DNA of 64,000 nucleotides from assembly GCA_033030425.1 (NCBI GenBank), contig JAUFSD010000011.1, positions 1 through 64,000 of the forward strand, in the 5' to 3' direction. Both the position numbers and the translations under genes were made by a program. Source of the stretch: Verpa conica. Lineage: Eukaryota; Ascomycota; Pezizomycetes; Pezizales; Morchellaceae. Under the pieces are notes generated by a model. The model ran no database searches and had not been told where the DNA came from. It was given only the letters and a program-made list of their open reading frames with translations. Positions 1 through 11,000 of this stretch are shown here, one piece after another (the stretch's first letter is position 1; every line of letters starts with the position of its first letter).

Positions 1-148
1 CACGCGCGAACCACAAAAAACACACGGTTGCTCGGGTTAACGGGTACGGCCACGCGTTTTAGGAAGTACACGCTTGAGAGTCTGGCACTGCGCTGCGTCT
101 GCGCCAAAGGAGCAAAGTCCCGGCAAAAGGTGCGCCGAGAAAATAGAC

Positions 149-1340
149 CGAGTGACAGCCCGTGACGCAAGCCAGAGAGGTACCAAGAGGCGCCCAACAG
201 GTCACAGAGCACATGGTTACTGTTAGAGGGCGACCTTACGAAGAACACCTACACAAAACCACTGAAAAAGAGGCTGAGAGAAAAACCGAGTGATTTTTAA
301 TGATTTTGAAGACCTAGCCCAGCGAGGCGCACCGAGTGACAGACTGTGATACAAGTGAAAGAAGTGCTGAAGCAGGCAAAAGAAGACCCTCAGACGCGTC
401 TAGTGAGTCACAAAACAGAGGAGAGAACAAGTTCCCTGCTCGAACACTAAAGAAAAGTCGTGACAGAAGCCGAGTGATTTATGATGATCCCCGTGCGACC
501 TCCCCAAGAAAAAGAGCAACCGGAGCGCAGCTGGGAAAGGCGAGAGAAATTTCCAGCAAAAACGCGACGAGAAAATAATCGAGTGACACTTGATGACGCA
601 TAGAGCTTCTAAAAACTAACCGAGTGAGTAACAGTGACGCAGGGGAGTTAGGTCCAAGACACAACGATCACAAAGAGCAACGGGCAGGGGGGCGGGGGGA
701 GAAGACGTGTGACAGGGTGTGATGCTAAAGAGAGGTGAAGGGACAGACCGCGGTGGAGCGAGAAAGGGATCAAGTTAGCTCTTGTGATACGGAAACGCAA
801 GTTACCTGGGCCACTAAAAGAAGTCCTGCACAGTTAGGTCTAGAGTCTGTTAGCGCTTAGTTTAAAAAAGTACTACACAGCACAACGTCAAGAAATACGC
901 GCTACAACAATCGAGTGATACACCGTGATTCCAGACGTCACCCGCAAGGCATCAAGCATAGAACGAGCACTACAGCGATAGAAAGAAGGTAGCCGTACAG
1001 GATTAAAGCTGGGGCAGGTCTCAGAGGCTACAGGCTACAAGTGTGAGTGAAAGCCGTAGAGTAGTAGCTGGCGTTAATCACAAGGTCAAGGTAAAACTAG
1101 ACTAGCGGGAGGTCACTTGACGGCAAAACTATTATGTCCAAGTGATTTTAGATGACACAGAGCAGGAAGCAATAAAATGCTCATTTGAGGGAGAGTGGGT
1201 GGGCCTGTGACACAAGCTCCACAACGACTAGAAGACCTTTCAAAAGGTCACATGAGGCCGCAGGGAGCCAAAGACACTACAAAGTATTATCCAGTTACGA
1301 AAATAACTCAGGTCAACGATCGAGTCACTTCTCATGATTT
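149..1340. repeat. Array of degenerate CGAGTGA-N5/6-TGAY motifs
   Basis: About ten copies of a motif of the form CGAGTGAY, 5-6 free bases, then TGAY occur here, beginning near 149, 287, 333, 471, 580, 621, 703, 912, 1139 and 1321. The best copies elsewhere (19825, 20185, 20525) end in TGACTCG, so the motif is an interrupted palindrome with CGAGT and ACTCG arms. Spacing is irregular, 40 to 230 bp. No convincing gene lies under the array; open frames here are short and low in complexity. I interpret it as a protein-binding array or decayed end of an element that extends beyond the window start. Confidence 0.6.
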
Positions 1341-1429
1341 TCCGTACACTAAATTAACAATGGTAGGTTTAAAAGAAGTTAGAAAACTACCCGAAGCATA
1401 CAGGATGTGTTAGTTTCTGCTTTTCGGCG

Positions 1430-2385
1430 TGGTAGGACACATGTAACTAAGGTTCACCAGGTTCACACTTGGAATCTGCGTCAGCGAAAGGCAAAAGGGT
1501 GCTTATAATAGGTTTTCCGCAGGAACACACTAGGGTATTTGGTGGTAGAGGTTTTGTGTAGCGTTGGTATTAATGTAATTCAAGAAGAGAATAATTAAAA
1601 CACTAAAGACTGTCGCTTTTCAAGCGCGCAATTGCATAGTAAATAAATAGTTTTATTCATCAAGCTACAAAAATATATTAAGGAGATATGGAGACGTAGT
1701 ATAAACCGTCAGGATAACTAGTATAAGAGTATGCAAACGTATACGAATCTACTAAACTTCGAGTGCTCGAGAGAAGCATCTACTCAAAAGGTCTGGATTT
1801 GTTCGTTGAAAGATTCATTAGCAATAAAGACCAACAAAGGAGCTAATCAGGCTTGGTAAATAAACTATTGGCAGAGGTGTAATATCCATGCTAATATTAC
1901 TATAAGACTATTATACCATATAATGTACAAGAAGTCATTGGCTAGGCTCCGGAATCTCGATCTGTAGTACCTGTTATAGAGTTTTTTATTAAGCTAGTGT
2001 GGAAATCGGAGGTAAGCTTGGCAGCAGCATAGATCGTATAGGTTCATGTAGTATAGGGTCTATAGATACCACATGAAAAGCGGATATCATACCGAACAAC
2101 AAATGTTGGCAATTTCTAATTAGCAGGCACTTGACGTATCTAGCGCAATATCTATGGAGTGTATTAGGGCACTATAGCTGGACAGGCAACTTTAACCGAG
2201 CTTGCTAGTGCAGCCTAGTTGTACAGGTATTAAACTGATTCCCTCGCCTGATGGATTGCTCTGGGCGACGATCGACCGATTTGAGATGATTTCCATTGGC
2301 TAATGTATGGCAGTACGCATATTAGAGTGTAGTGGCTTAGCGTGCCATGCGGGGCAATGTGCATAAGTGTGCTTGATCAGAGTCT
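1430..2385. other. AT-rich stretch with no recognised feature
   Basis: No open frame with family-like sequence and no strong inverted repeat is seen. A single TTGTACAGG near 2219 may be an outlying member of the palindrome array that begins at about 2387. Confidence 0.5.
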
Positions 2386-3215
2386 GTCGTACAGGACTTA
2401 TCCTATCGCTACGCGAGGTGGCATAATGTGCTGTACGGTAAAACTAACTTCTCGCTTATGGAGCCGCGCAGCCACCGTACGGCGCACCTACTAGGCTTTA
2501 GAGTATTCCCATCAACACGCTGTACAGCATCGAAGGTAAGATTTAGTTAGCTAAGATACCAGCTGTACAACACGAAGACCTTACTACCTATTTTAGCCTA
2601 GCCAGCTGTACGACGGAATACGGCAGATCCGACTACCCCTCTTTCCTCTGTACACGAAGCTTTCTTACTTTATCTCCTCTCCTCATAGCGATGTACGGGT
2701 TATTTACTCATTCACTCACTAATAAACCTCCGTCGTACGTCTTAAGGTGATAAAGTCGACCATTGCTGCTGCCACTGTACAGTGGGAAGCTTCTTTCCCA
2801 AATGTTGGAAATACTCCTTTACAGTCTACTATACCATAGTTACGACTTTACCGTTATCGCTGTACCGTGGGCTTGCTAGTATCGTGCTTCCCAGTATTTG
2901 CGCTGTACAGCGCAAGGACGGTACTACTCCTAACTCGAGTCAGCCGCTGGGCCGCGGCTTAGTTTCCTCTTCCATTACCTCCATTCTCGCCGTACAACAT
3001 CAGGACACCTTGACATTAGCCTTCATCTGACCGCTGTACAGCAGCCAAACATATATTCCACTCGCTGATAATCCTGCCGTACAATGCGATAAAGTCGCAA
3101 CCTTGACTTCTTTCTCGCCGCTGTACGGCAAGGTGGTTCTCACTCCATCTCGCTTATCCCTCGACTGTACAGCAGAACTTGCTCAAGCCAACACACCACC
3201 GAAAGTCACCATACA
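2386..3215. repeat. Left CTGTACAG palindrome array of the 2.4-16 kb element
   Basis: Some 18-19 GTAC-centred palindromes are spaced about 30-60 bp apart. Five are perfect CTGTACAG octamers (2520, 2775, 2903, 3034, 3165); the others differ by one or two bases, commonly CTGTACGG, CTGTACAA or CCGTACAA, always keeping the GTAC core. Flanking bases sometimes extend the palindrome, as at 2901 where the sequence is GCGCTGTACAGCGC. The same octamer forms a second array at 13718-15960, and the two coding genes lie between. Arrays of this kind resemble subterminal repeats bound by transposases, or iterons and parS-like clusters. The binding partner is unknown; the ParB-like protein encoded at 3763-7426 is an obvious candidate by inference. 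Confidence 0.8.
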
Positions 3216-3762
3216 GCTTTAAAAGGCTCATCCGCGGTTCAAGACCAAGAGTAAGGGACAGTAAGTGGATTTTTACTAGTACTGATATAGCTACAGTCTT
3301 ACTCATACAATAATTTGTTGGTCCAAAGGGCCCACATCGAGGAGGCAGACGTATCGACCTAGCTATACGATTCTAATTACTACCCCCTTGAATATTTTAC
3401 AGCTAAAGGATACAAAAAGAAGTCCCCCCACTTCCTAGTAATGGGTTGTTGGATCATGTCTATAATTTTGGTTCGGGATTCTCATGCTATAGACCTAGTT
3501 ATAAACTACAACATACATCATGATACATTATGGTGTGGTAGCTAGGAAAACGATTTAGTGTAAAACAAAAATAACTTCTCACGGCCTGTTACAATAGCCC
3601 CTGAAAATCTCTAAATACCTCTAAAATCACACTCTTATCGATATAAGAAAACAACCTCCGACAAACCTACTGAAAAGACAACAAATTATACAACCCGGGG
3701 AAGATATATTTAATTCTAACTCAATTGAAATATTCATTACAAGGTAAGAGGACGACAACACC
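3216..3762. other. Spacer between left palindrome array and ParB-like gene
   Basis: AT-rich sequence downstream of the stop codon of the minus-strand ParB-like gene. It probably holds that gene's 3' untranslated region. I see no motif array or open frame of note. Confidence 0.4.
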
Positions 3763-6700
3763 CTAAGTAGTGAAAATATCACTATCGTCACTATCATCCA
3801 TTACTCCTGCCGACACAGCAGACTTGATTGCCTCAGTAGACCCCGGGTTTGGCTTTTCATACAAGGTAGACTTTGGTGTAATAACGCCCTTCGGTATCCT
3901 CCTTTTCTTTGCTTCGCTGGCTAGTGGGGAGGCATCTTTACGCTTGCCGCCGCGAGCTGTGACCTTAGTGGATGGCTTGTTCACTGCCTTGTTCGACTTG
4001 CGGGAGCGGATCTTCGGGCCGGGGCGAACCGGGGGTACCGGATCGACATCTTGCTCAACTAGCTGCTCAATGTCTCCAGAAATTCCATCGGGGGAAGTGA
4101 CAGTGCCTTTTGCGGACCCGGAGGCAACTCGACGGGATCTTGGTTTAGGCAGGGTTGGACTGGGTTGAATTGGGGGTACCGGTTCCACATCATCTTGCTC
4201 AACTAGCTGCTCAATGTCTTCAGAAATTCTATCGGGGGAAGTGACAGTGCCTTTTGCGGACCCGGAGGGAACTCGACGAGAGCTTGGTTTGCGCAGGGTC
4301 GGTCCAGGGCCTGATCTCACTTTCGCTCTTGGCTTCTTTTTGGAGGCCGGTCTTGAGATAGGAATCATAATATCCAGTAAATTGGCATCTGCAGGTGGGT
4401 TCACCAGCATTACAGACTCCGGGGACGGGGGTGCTGGATTCTTCTTAGTCACGGGCAATGGTGAGACAGGTAGCTGTAATTCTGGGTTATTCGGCTTCTC
4501 GTCGTGGGGAAAGTTTGGAGGGAGAGGAAGAACTATGAGATCTTGATGTAGCCTTGTCGAGTATGTCGAATCTTCGGACCCTGAAAAAAGGTGTTAGAGA
4601 GGGATTTAGGTACACCAGAACAATAAAAGAGTGCTCATACAGCAATTTCCACGCTCATCTTCTGCTTCATAGCCAGGATGACTCGCCAACGCAACATCAA
4701 GCTCACCTTCAATCGGCTCAATCACACCACAAGGGCTTTGTGCAACCGGGATATCAACGGTGAGCTCCCTAGAGTTCTTGGGTCCAACATCACTGGTATC
4801 TTCCCCGTCACTTCCCTCCTCTTCCAGAAGCTCTGATTCTGAATCTGAATCGTTATCTCTAACAACCTCCCTCTCGCCGTAGTCTGACGGGTTCTCTGGA
4901 TCATTGCTCCCGATACCCAGACCGTCGTCGTCGTCATCAACAGCTATAAGGATGTCAGTGGAAGGTAGCGTAATAGAGTATAAGATAGAAACCTTCAGAT
5001 AATTCTGAATCTTCGCTATCATCTCCAGAGTTATCGTGCCCACCCACTAAAACCGTTGCTACATTGCTATCACTACTATTTTTAGTACTGTGAGCGATTC
5101 AGATGGACTTGAGGAACAGCGTACCTCCGCGCGAAAATATCCCCCGCTTCATCAATCGCATCCAATATGTTGCTCTCTTCCTCTTGTGCCATAAGCACGG
5201 CAGCATTTGCTTCGTCGATCGGAGGTGGGGGCCAAGGACCACCCCGGACCTCAAAGATAGGTTCCGCGTTCTTAAAGGGCTTCAGGAATGCCCAAATAAG
5301 ATCTCGCTTAACAAACCAGGAAGTTGACGTTAGTTCAGCGTCTTCTGCTATATTTATAGCTTGTGCAACCTTCCCGGGTTCGCGTATTTCGGTAGCGTAA
5401 AAGACGTGGTTCCAGTCGATCTTCATATGACAATCTTGGAACTCCGGTAGCCAAACATTGCCGACACCACCAAATCGCGCTAACGGGACATCAGTTCGAG
5501 GGCACACTTCCGAGAACATTGCCATTTCTTCTGCTGTACGGGCCGGAAGGCTGGTTTGTATGTCGTTGACCATTTGAAGGACCGTATTCATAGGCATCTC
5601 GGGGCGACATGACAATAATGCTTGCTCAATCTTTCGTTTATCAAAGGCACGAGCCATCGCAGCAGGTGTACTCGCTGGCCCAGATACCATACCAGAAAAG
5701 CTTGGACCAATACCGAGTGATTCCGCATGTTGCGGATAGAATCCTAACGCACGACAAACCTTATACAACTTTCTCCATTCCGGGATAGAAAATCGCTTGT
5801 TATACAAGGCAATGTCCTCTGGCGTCATGTCGACACTGATTGCCACGTTGCGAGATGCCCAGGATTCAATTTCGAGACCTGGAACGTCCTTTCGGACATA
5901 AATTTTATACAATGCAAAGAAGTTTCTCATGATAAACAGCCACACCTGATAATACGCGGTGACTCGGTAGGTGCGGTCTTGCAAACGGGGCCCCCGTAGA
6001 GGTTCCAGCTTGTTTAGAACTAACTTAAACTGCGGATACTTCTCCTCATCCGGGTAAACCGCCTTCGGGTTAAAAGCGATATTATAAAAGATTTGCCTGT
6101 AGCTTGCTTTGGAGGAGGCAAAATCGGGGGAGAACCAAAACGCGATGTCGGTCATGATTCGACTGAACACTTCGACTAACTTGATATCTTCCCAGAAGGT
6201 ATTAAGAGAGATTATTCGGTAGTCCATGCGGAGGAGTCGTTCAAGAATCATATTACGGCTTACAGCATAGGTAATTTTATAGAAAAGTCGGAGTGACATT
6301 TGCTCCACGACAAATTCGGCATCCTCCACAAACCTACCTGGTGATTTCCCGTCTAACGCCTTAACTGTGAGATCATCGATCTGTTCCCAGAAACCGACAA
6401 TCCCATCACCGATAGACTCCCAAATCTGACATACTCTAGTAATATATTGCACGAGCTCTTCATGACACCTCAGAGGCATCATGCGGCTTAGCCTTCCACC
6501 ACTGAATCCTGACCATACTCCACGGTTCTTCAATGCTCGAGTAAAGACTGGGCATAATTTCTCGGAGTTCAGAAGCTGCTTAATCTTGCCTTTAGAACCC
6601 ATATTGTTCAATAGAGCATTTGTTGATGCGTTGTCGTTACGTTCTTTGAAGAGGAGCAGGTTGGCCCAAATTTCCGCTAATGTGGGGACAAGCTGTAGCT

Positions 6701-7426
6701 CAGAGGCATTCGAGCGAAGCTTCTCCTTTGCTTGTGCAGATATTGCTATAAGAAACCAATGAATTAGCAACTAGAGCGATAAAGTAGACCGGCCAAACAT
6801 ACTTTCGTCATAGAGCTTAACAACCCACCAGCGGTCTCGTTCCTCGGAAAACAGCTCTCGCAGAGCGTGAATGCGATGCTGGCCGGATTGAGCTTCCACA
6901 GTTATTCCGGCAGGCATAATAAGGTATGGATAACGAGAGGTAGCATCACCAGGATCAGGCTCTTTCGATTCGTCTTCATTAGTCGGTTTTGTGATGAGTG
7001 GGTCAATTCCGACGTTTTTCATTGTCGCTTGTCGAGCATCCTCAAAACCGCCCGACTCACTATGCAGGAAATGTGGTGTTCATTCAGGCATCTTTTAAGA
7101 CCGGTTTCAGCGAAGGCATCTAAAATCTTTTTTACGTGGTCCTGCGATACACGCCGCTGATCGCTCGTATCCGCACCTTTCCATTGAAAGTCGAACGCTG
7201 ATGCAGACATTCTGAAAATGCCAATTAGGTGTAGATCAATTTCATCTTGAATTGAGTTTGCTTCTTTCTCTTTATTCTTCGCAATGCTCGCCATATCTTC
7301 TTTATCAAAGACTTTCGCTTTTTGTCTGCGCGGTTTATTCTTCTTCGCCTCCTTTTCCTCAACCTGCTGAACAGTCCCGGCGGACTTCGGCTTCGCCGTC
7401 GGCTGGCGAGGTTTTGAGCTGGCCAT
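3763..7426 (-). CDS. ParB-like (GQHR) domain protein with charged C-terminal tails, putative element gene 2
   Basis: Multi-exon gene read right to left. The ATG at 7426 opens a lysine-rich leader (residues ~1-50), followed by a region with RRVSQDHVKKILDAF and, after the next junction, VEAQSGQHRIHAL and WWVVKLYD, which resembles the ParB/sulfiredoxin-fold core (GQHR in place of GHRR). A canonical intron at 6746-6802 leads to ~540 residues (6745-5125) that I do not recognise. Downstream exons (5087-4993, 4943-4641, 4580-3763) keep phase and encode an Asp/Glu/Ser-rich stretch, then a basic tail holding two near-identical ~45-residue repeats (SSRRVPSGSAKGTVTSPD type). Uncertain points: the frame changes near 7023, explained either by an intron using GTGAGT at about 7056 or by a frameshift; and the 5088-5124 intron would be only 37 nt. 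ParB proteins bind palindromic DNA, which fits the flanking arrays; nuclease or partition activity is not shown. Confidence 0.72.
6746..6802 (-). other. Intron in the ParB-like gene
   Basis: 57-nt intron with GTATGT donor, GCTAATT branch-like motif and TTATAG acceptor. It joins LYDE to TISAQAKEKL in frame and removes the apparent stop at 6771, showing that the ParB-like domain and the 540-residue region belong to one protein. Confidence 0.85.
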
Positions 7427-8050
7427 TAATGTAGGTATCTCGGCGGTAACAAAGAGAGGAGAAGGATTACTTGACAAAGTTGTATATCTCAAAGGAGAAC
7501 GGGATGGGGGTGATGATCATATCAAGGTACCGATAAATGCAGGTAGATGGGTGTAGGTGTGGGTGTGGGGTGTCTTGTTACGGAATGGGAGGCTCAAAGT
7601 GATTTGTCATCCTACAAAACACACCACGAGATATGTATATCCGTGAAAGTTTTCACCAAAATATCTCTCGTACTCTCCTCAATTAATACAGCTATGATAA
7701 AAGTTTAAGGCTGTTAGCACTAAAAAAAATATATATACCGATTTCTGAAGCTATATAGTATAGAGGCTCAACTAGTTAAGCATAAGAAGGCTTTAGACTA
7801 ACTGGAGAGGATTTTAAGCCAAATTATAACTGCTTATTATTGCTATATCAGATTTCTTCGGTCGTATTTTAATATCCGGAATGGATATTATAGACAAGTT
7901 GAAGTTTTACCACAAAATAGCATGCGTTAAGTGAAGGAAATATTTATTCAATTGCACTCAGGACATGATTAAAAATAAAGCTGTAGGCTCCCCCCTCTCT
8001 CCCTCCGCCGGGGCCATACCCAACTAGTCACTCCTGGCCTTAATATCTAT
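7427..8050. promoter_or_regulatory. Intergenic region upstream of the ParB-like gene
   Basis: Gap of about 620 bp between the 3' end of element gene 1 (8051) and the ATG of element gene 2 (7426), both on the minus strand. It probably carries the terminator of the first and the promoter of the second. A GGGTGTGGGTGT-like run lies near 7545-7570. No CTGTACAG site is seen inside it, in contrast to both flanks. Confidence 0.4.
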
Positions 8051-11000
8051 CTATTCCTCACCACTTGATACTCCATCGGCCATGGTGGCAATTATCTTGT
8101 TTACCATGAAATCTGGAAGCCAAAGGCTTAAGACACGCTTTGCGCTAATTTTAGCAGCTTCTCCGGCCTTCTCTAGAATTCCGCGGTGAAACTCCTCCGA
8201 GTAAATACTGAGTTCATCAGTGCGTGGATATTGGCGAACGCCCTTTGTCCGATAACAAATCTTAACACATTCCAAGAGCCGGCAGCTAATCTTTTTATGT
8301 TCTAATAGTAAAGCGCATTAGTATGATAGACAATTGGTTATATTTGTGGAAGGGGAGGGGTTAACCTGTAAGTTCAATGACATGTTTTGCGGCTGCGATA
8401 CCTGGAGCTTCCCGTGTGGTCTCCCTCGGATTAGAATACATAAGGCATCTTACTACAAAAATAAAAAGCCATTCATTCCTCGGCGTATTTATCTTCTTTC
8501 CATACTCGAACTCCACAACATTTGGATTATAGCGGTCGAACCCCAGAGCGACAGGGGGGGTTGCTTGGGATAATGTATACCCGATGAGAAGAAACAGGTT
8601 ATGCTGTGGGTTATTGAGCTGTAGGGTTGCTGCGGCGCGGCGAAAAAATGCAGCAACTGTACTTCCGGGGCCAGCGACATTGTGGGATCGAGCTCTCAAA
8701 TATTTCGTTATTACTGCATCCATACCGGAAATATACGCTGGAGGAAGCTCTTCGAGTGGAACCTTGAGTGGGAAAGCCGGGGTTGCTTTAGCACGTCTGG
8801 CCGCTACTCTTGATATAGTGAGATTGAAGTCCTCCGAAGTTTCATAAAGGCCCTCAGTAGGTCTTGCCAATCTTAATTGTTCCTGATGATTTGCCTGCCA
8901 GAGTCCAGTAAAGTCACGAATTTTTGTGAACCGCCGCCCACTCAGTAATCCGTTCCAGGGCCCTGGAATTATATCCACACCTTCGATCCTCAGGGCTGTT
9001 GCTAAAGACTGTTGCCAATCTTTAGCTGTGAGCATCTCTCCGATACTAACGGTATCAAAGATTGCCGATAACCAAAACATACCGCCCTTACAAAAGCCTT
9101 TTGAAGAAACGGTGTTTTGGGGTTTCCTCCAGCTTCCAACTCTTCCGAGAGATGGGGCATTTTTATGAGGGTTCCAGCTTAAAATTAATGCCGCAAGCTC
9201 AGCGGGCTGAATTACATCAATATGAGCGGACGGAAAGGGAGTTAATTTGTCTAACAGTGTCTCCCATGGTTTCTCTAAACTAACTTGATGAAAGCTTTTG
9301 ATCATGGATAACATAGTCCTATAAATATTCATAAAATTAGCGAATTGATCATCATATTTGACATTATTTGGCTGAGCTTACATCTTGCTAAACGGGTACT
9401 TTACTAAAGCGTACGCTATGAGTAGTCTTTCGCGGCGGTCACTATCCTTTTGAGCGACCAGGGAAGTAACCTCTTCACAATCGTTTAAAGCTGCGGCAGC
9501 CGAGACCGAAGCCATTCTAGTGTGCTGTTCACGAAAATGAGACGTTACAAGGGCCTGTAGTTCGGGTATCATGAAGCGGCGGATTATGTCTCTTAAGGCG
9601 ATAGTCGCTAACTCAATTGTGATTATCTCTTTATCAGTAAACATGCTCATTGAGGTCTCCCTTGATATTGCAGCAGCTTCTCCAAAGTGAAACTTTATAC
9701 TCTTGAGGTGAGTAAGGACGAGGTTGCCAGTGCTAACGTCGATCAGCCATGGGGAACGAGACTTAACAGTAGGTAACTGTATTAAATCAATTCGAGATGG
9801 CATGATGTATGGCCATCCGTACCGCTCGATACTTGTGAACAAGCCAATCCATTTCCATAACCTTGACGGGATATGCGCCGTATTTCCGGTAAACATGAAC
9901 GCTGAAAGGCGTTCAAGAGTTGCAGTTGCCTCTGATACTACTAATCCATCTTGTCGATTGTTACTCTTGCAATTCTTAACAATCCCGCTAAGACATGTCT
10001 CAAATAGATAGCTGAAATCTGTTAATACCCCAGGAAACACCTTTGAACCAATTAGTGACAGTCTTAACGCAGAAACGGATACGAGGGTAATCACCTCCGG
10101 AGTATACAAATTAAACCATTTCATATACAGTGGCCGGGCAATCTTTGTCCATGTCATTGTAGGCAACATGATATTTTTACAGACATAGGTGAAGTTCCGG
10201 TTTTCTGGTAGTAAGAGTTCGAAGTTAACTGATAAAACCGGTTCAAATCTAGAACCGATTCGTCCAGTCTCTACCGCCTGGGCGACTGCGTCATTGAACT
10301 GCTCAAATGGCTTACCGTCTTCAGCAATCTTCCATAAACTAGTTAACTTGTCTTTAAACTTCTTTCCATCCATAGAAGGCGCACATACTGCCGCTGTGTA
10401 AGAGCCGTGCGACAGCAGATGTCTCCCAGGCCGGTGGCGGCAATACTGCTTAAGAACGCTGTAACCTTGGAATAAAACAACAGTGACGACTTCGTTATCC
10501 GGCTCGAGATTATTCTGATCCACTAGACTTTGATTTAATCTGTCTATTATTGCTGTCTTGTAAGATTCTGGAGGCTTGCTTGCTTGGAAAGAACATACGG
10601 CGGGGCTAAACCCCATCGGGAATACTCGTAGGTTTGCCCCTCTCACATTTTCGTACTCAGAGAGAATTTCTGATGTGTTAAATAATGAAGACAAGACTTG
10701 CGCGCTTGGAGGTTCATCGAAGGCTTCTTCTGGACCGTGATCGACGTGTGGTGCTGAGATTTTCACGTTTGTAGCTAAAGCGAACATCATTCTTGAAACG
10801 CAGTGAGCATCGTATGTTCCCGATAACGTGTTGGCCAGTGTTCCATCCAAAATCTGTTTTGGGCGCACTGTGACGTCTTGGCCGATCTGGTAGGCGTGAA
10901 AGGAGATGTCTTGGTTTAGCCAGTACCCTTCTGGGCACGCATTCAAAAGCACGGCCAATAGGCAAGGATTGAAGAGAATAAAATACGCCAATCCTTTCCG

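Noticed and set aside
336..578. 80-codon plus-strand frame at the window start
   Set aside because: Charged, low-complexity translation overlapping the CGAGTGA array; no support as a gene.
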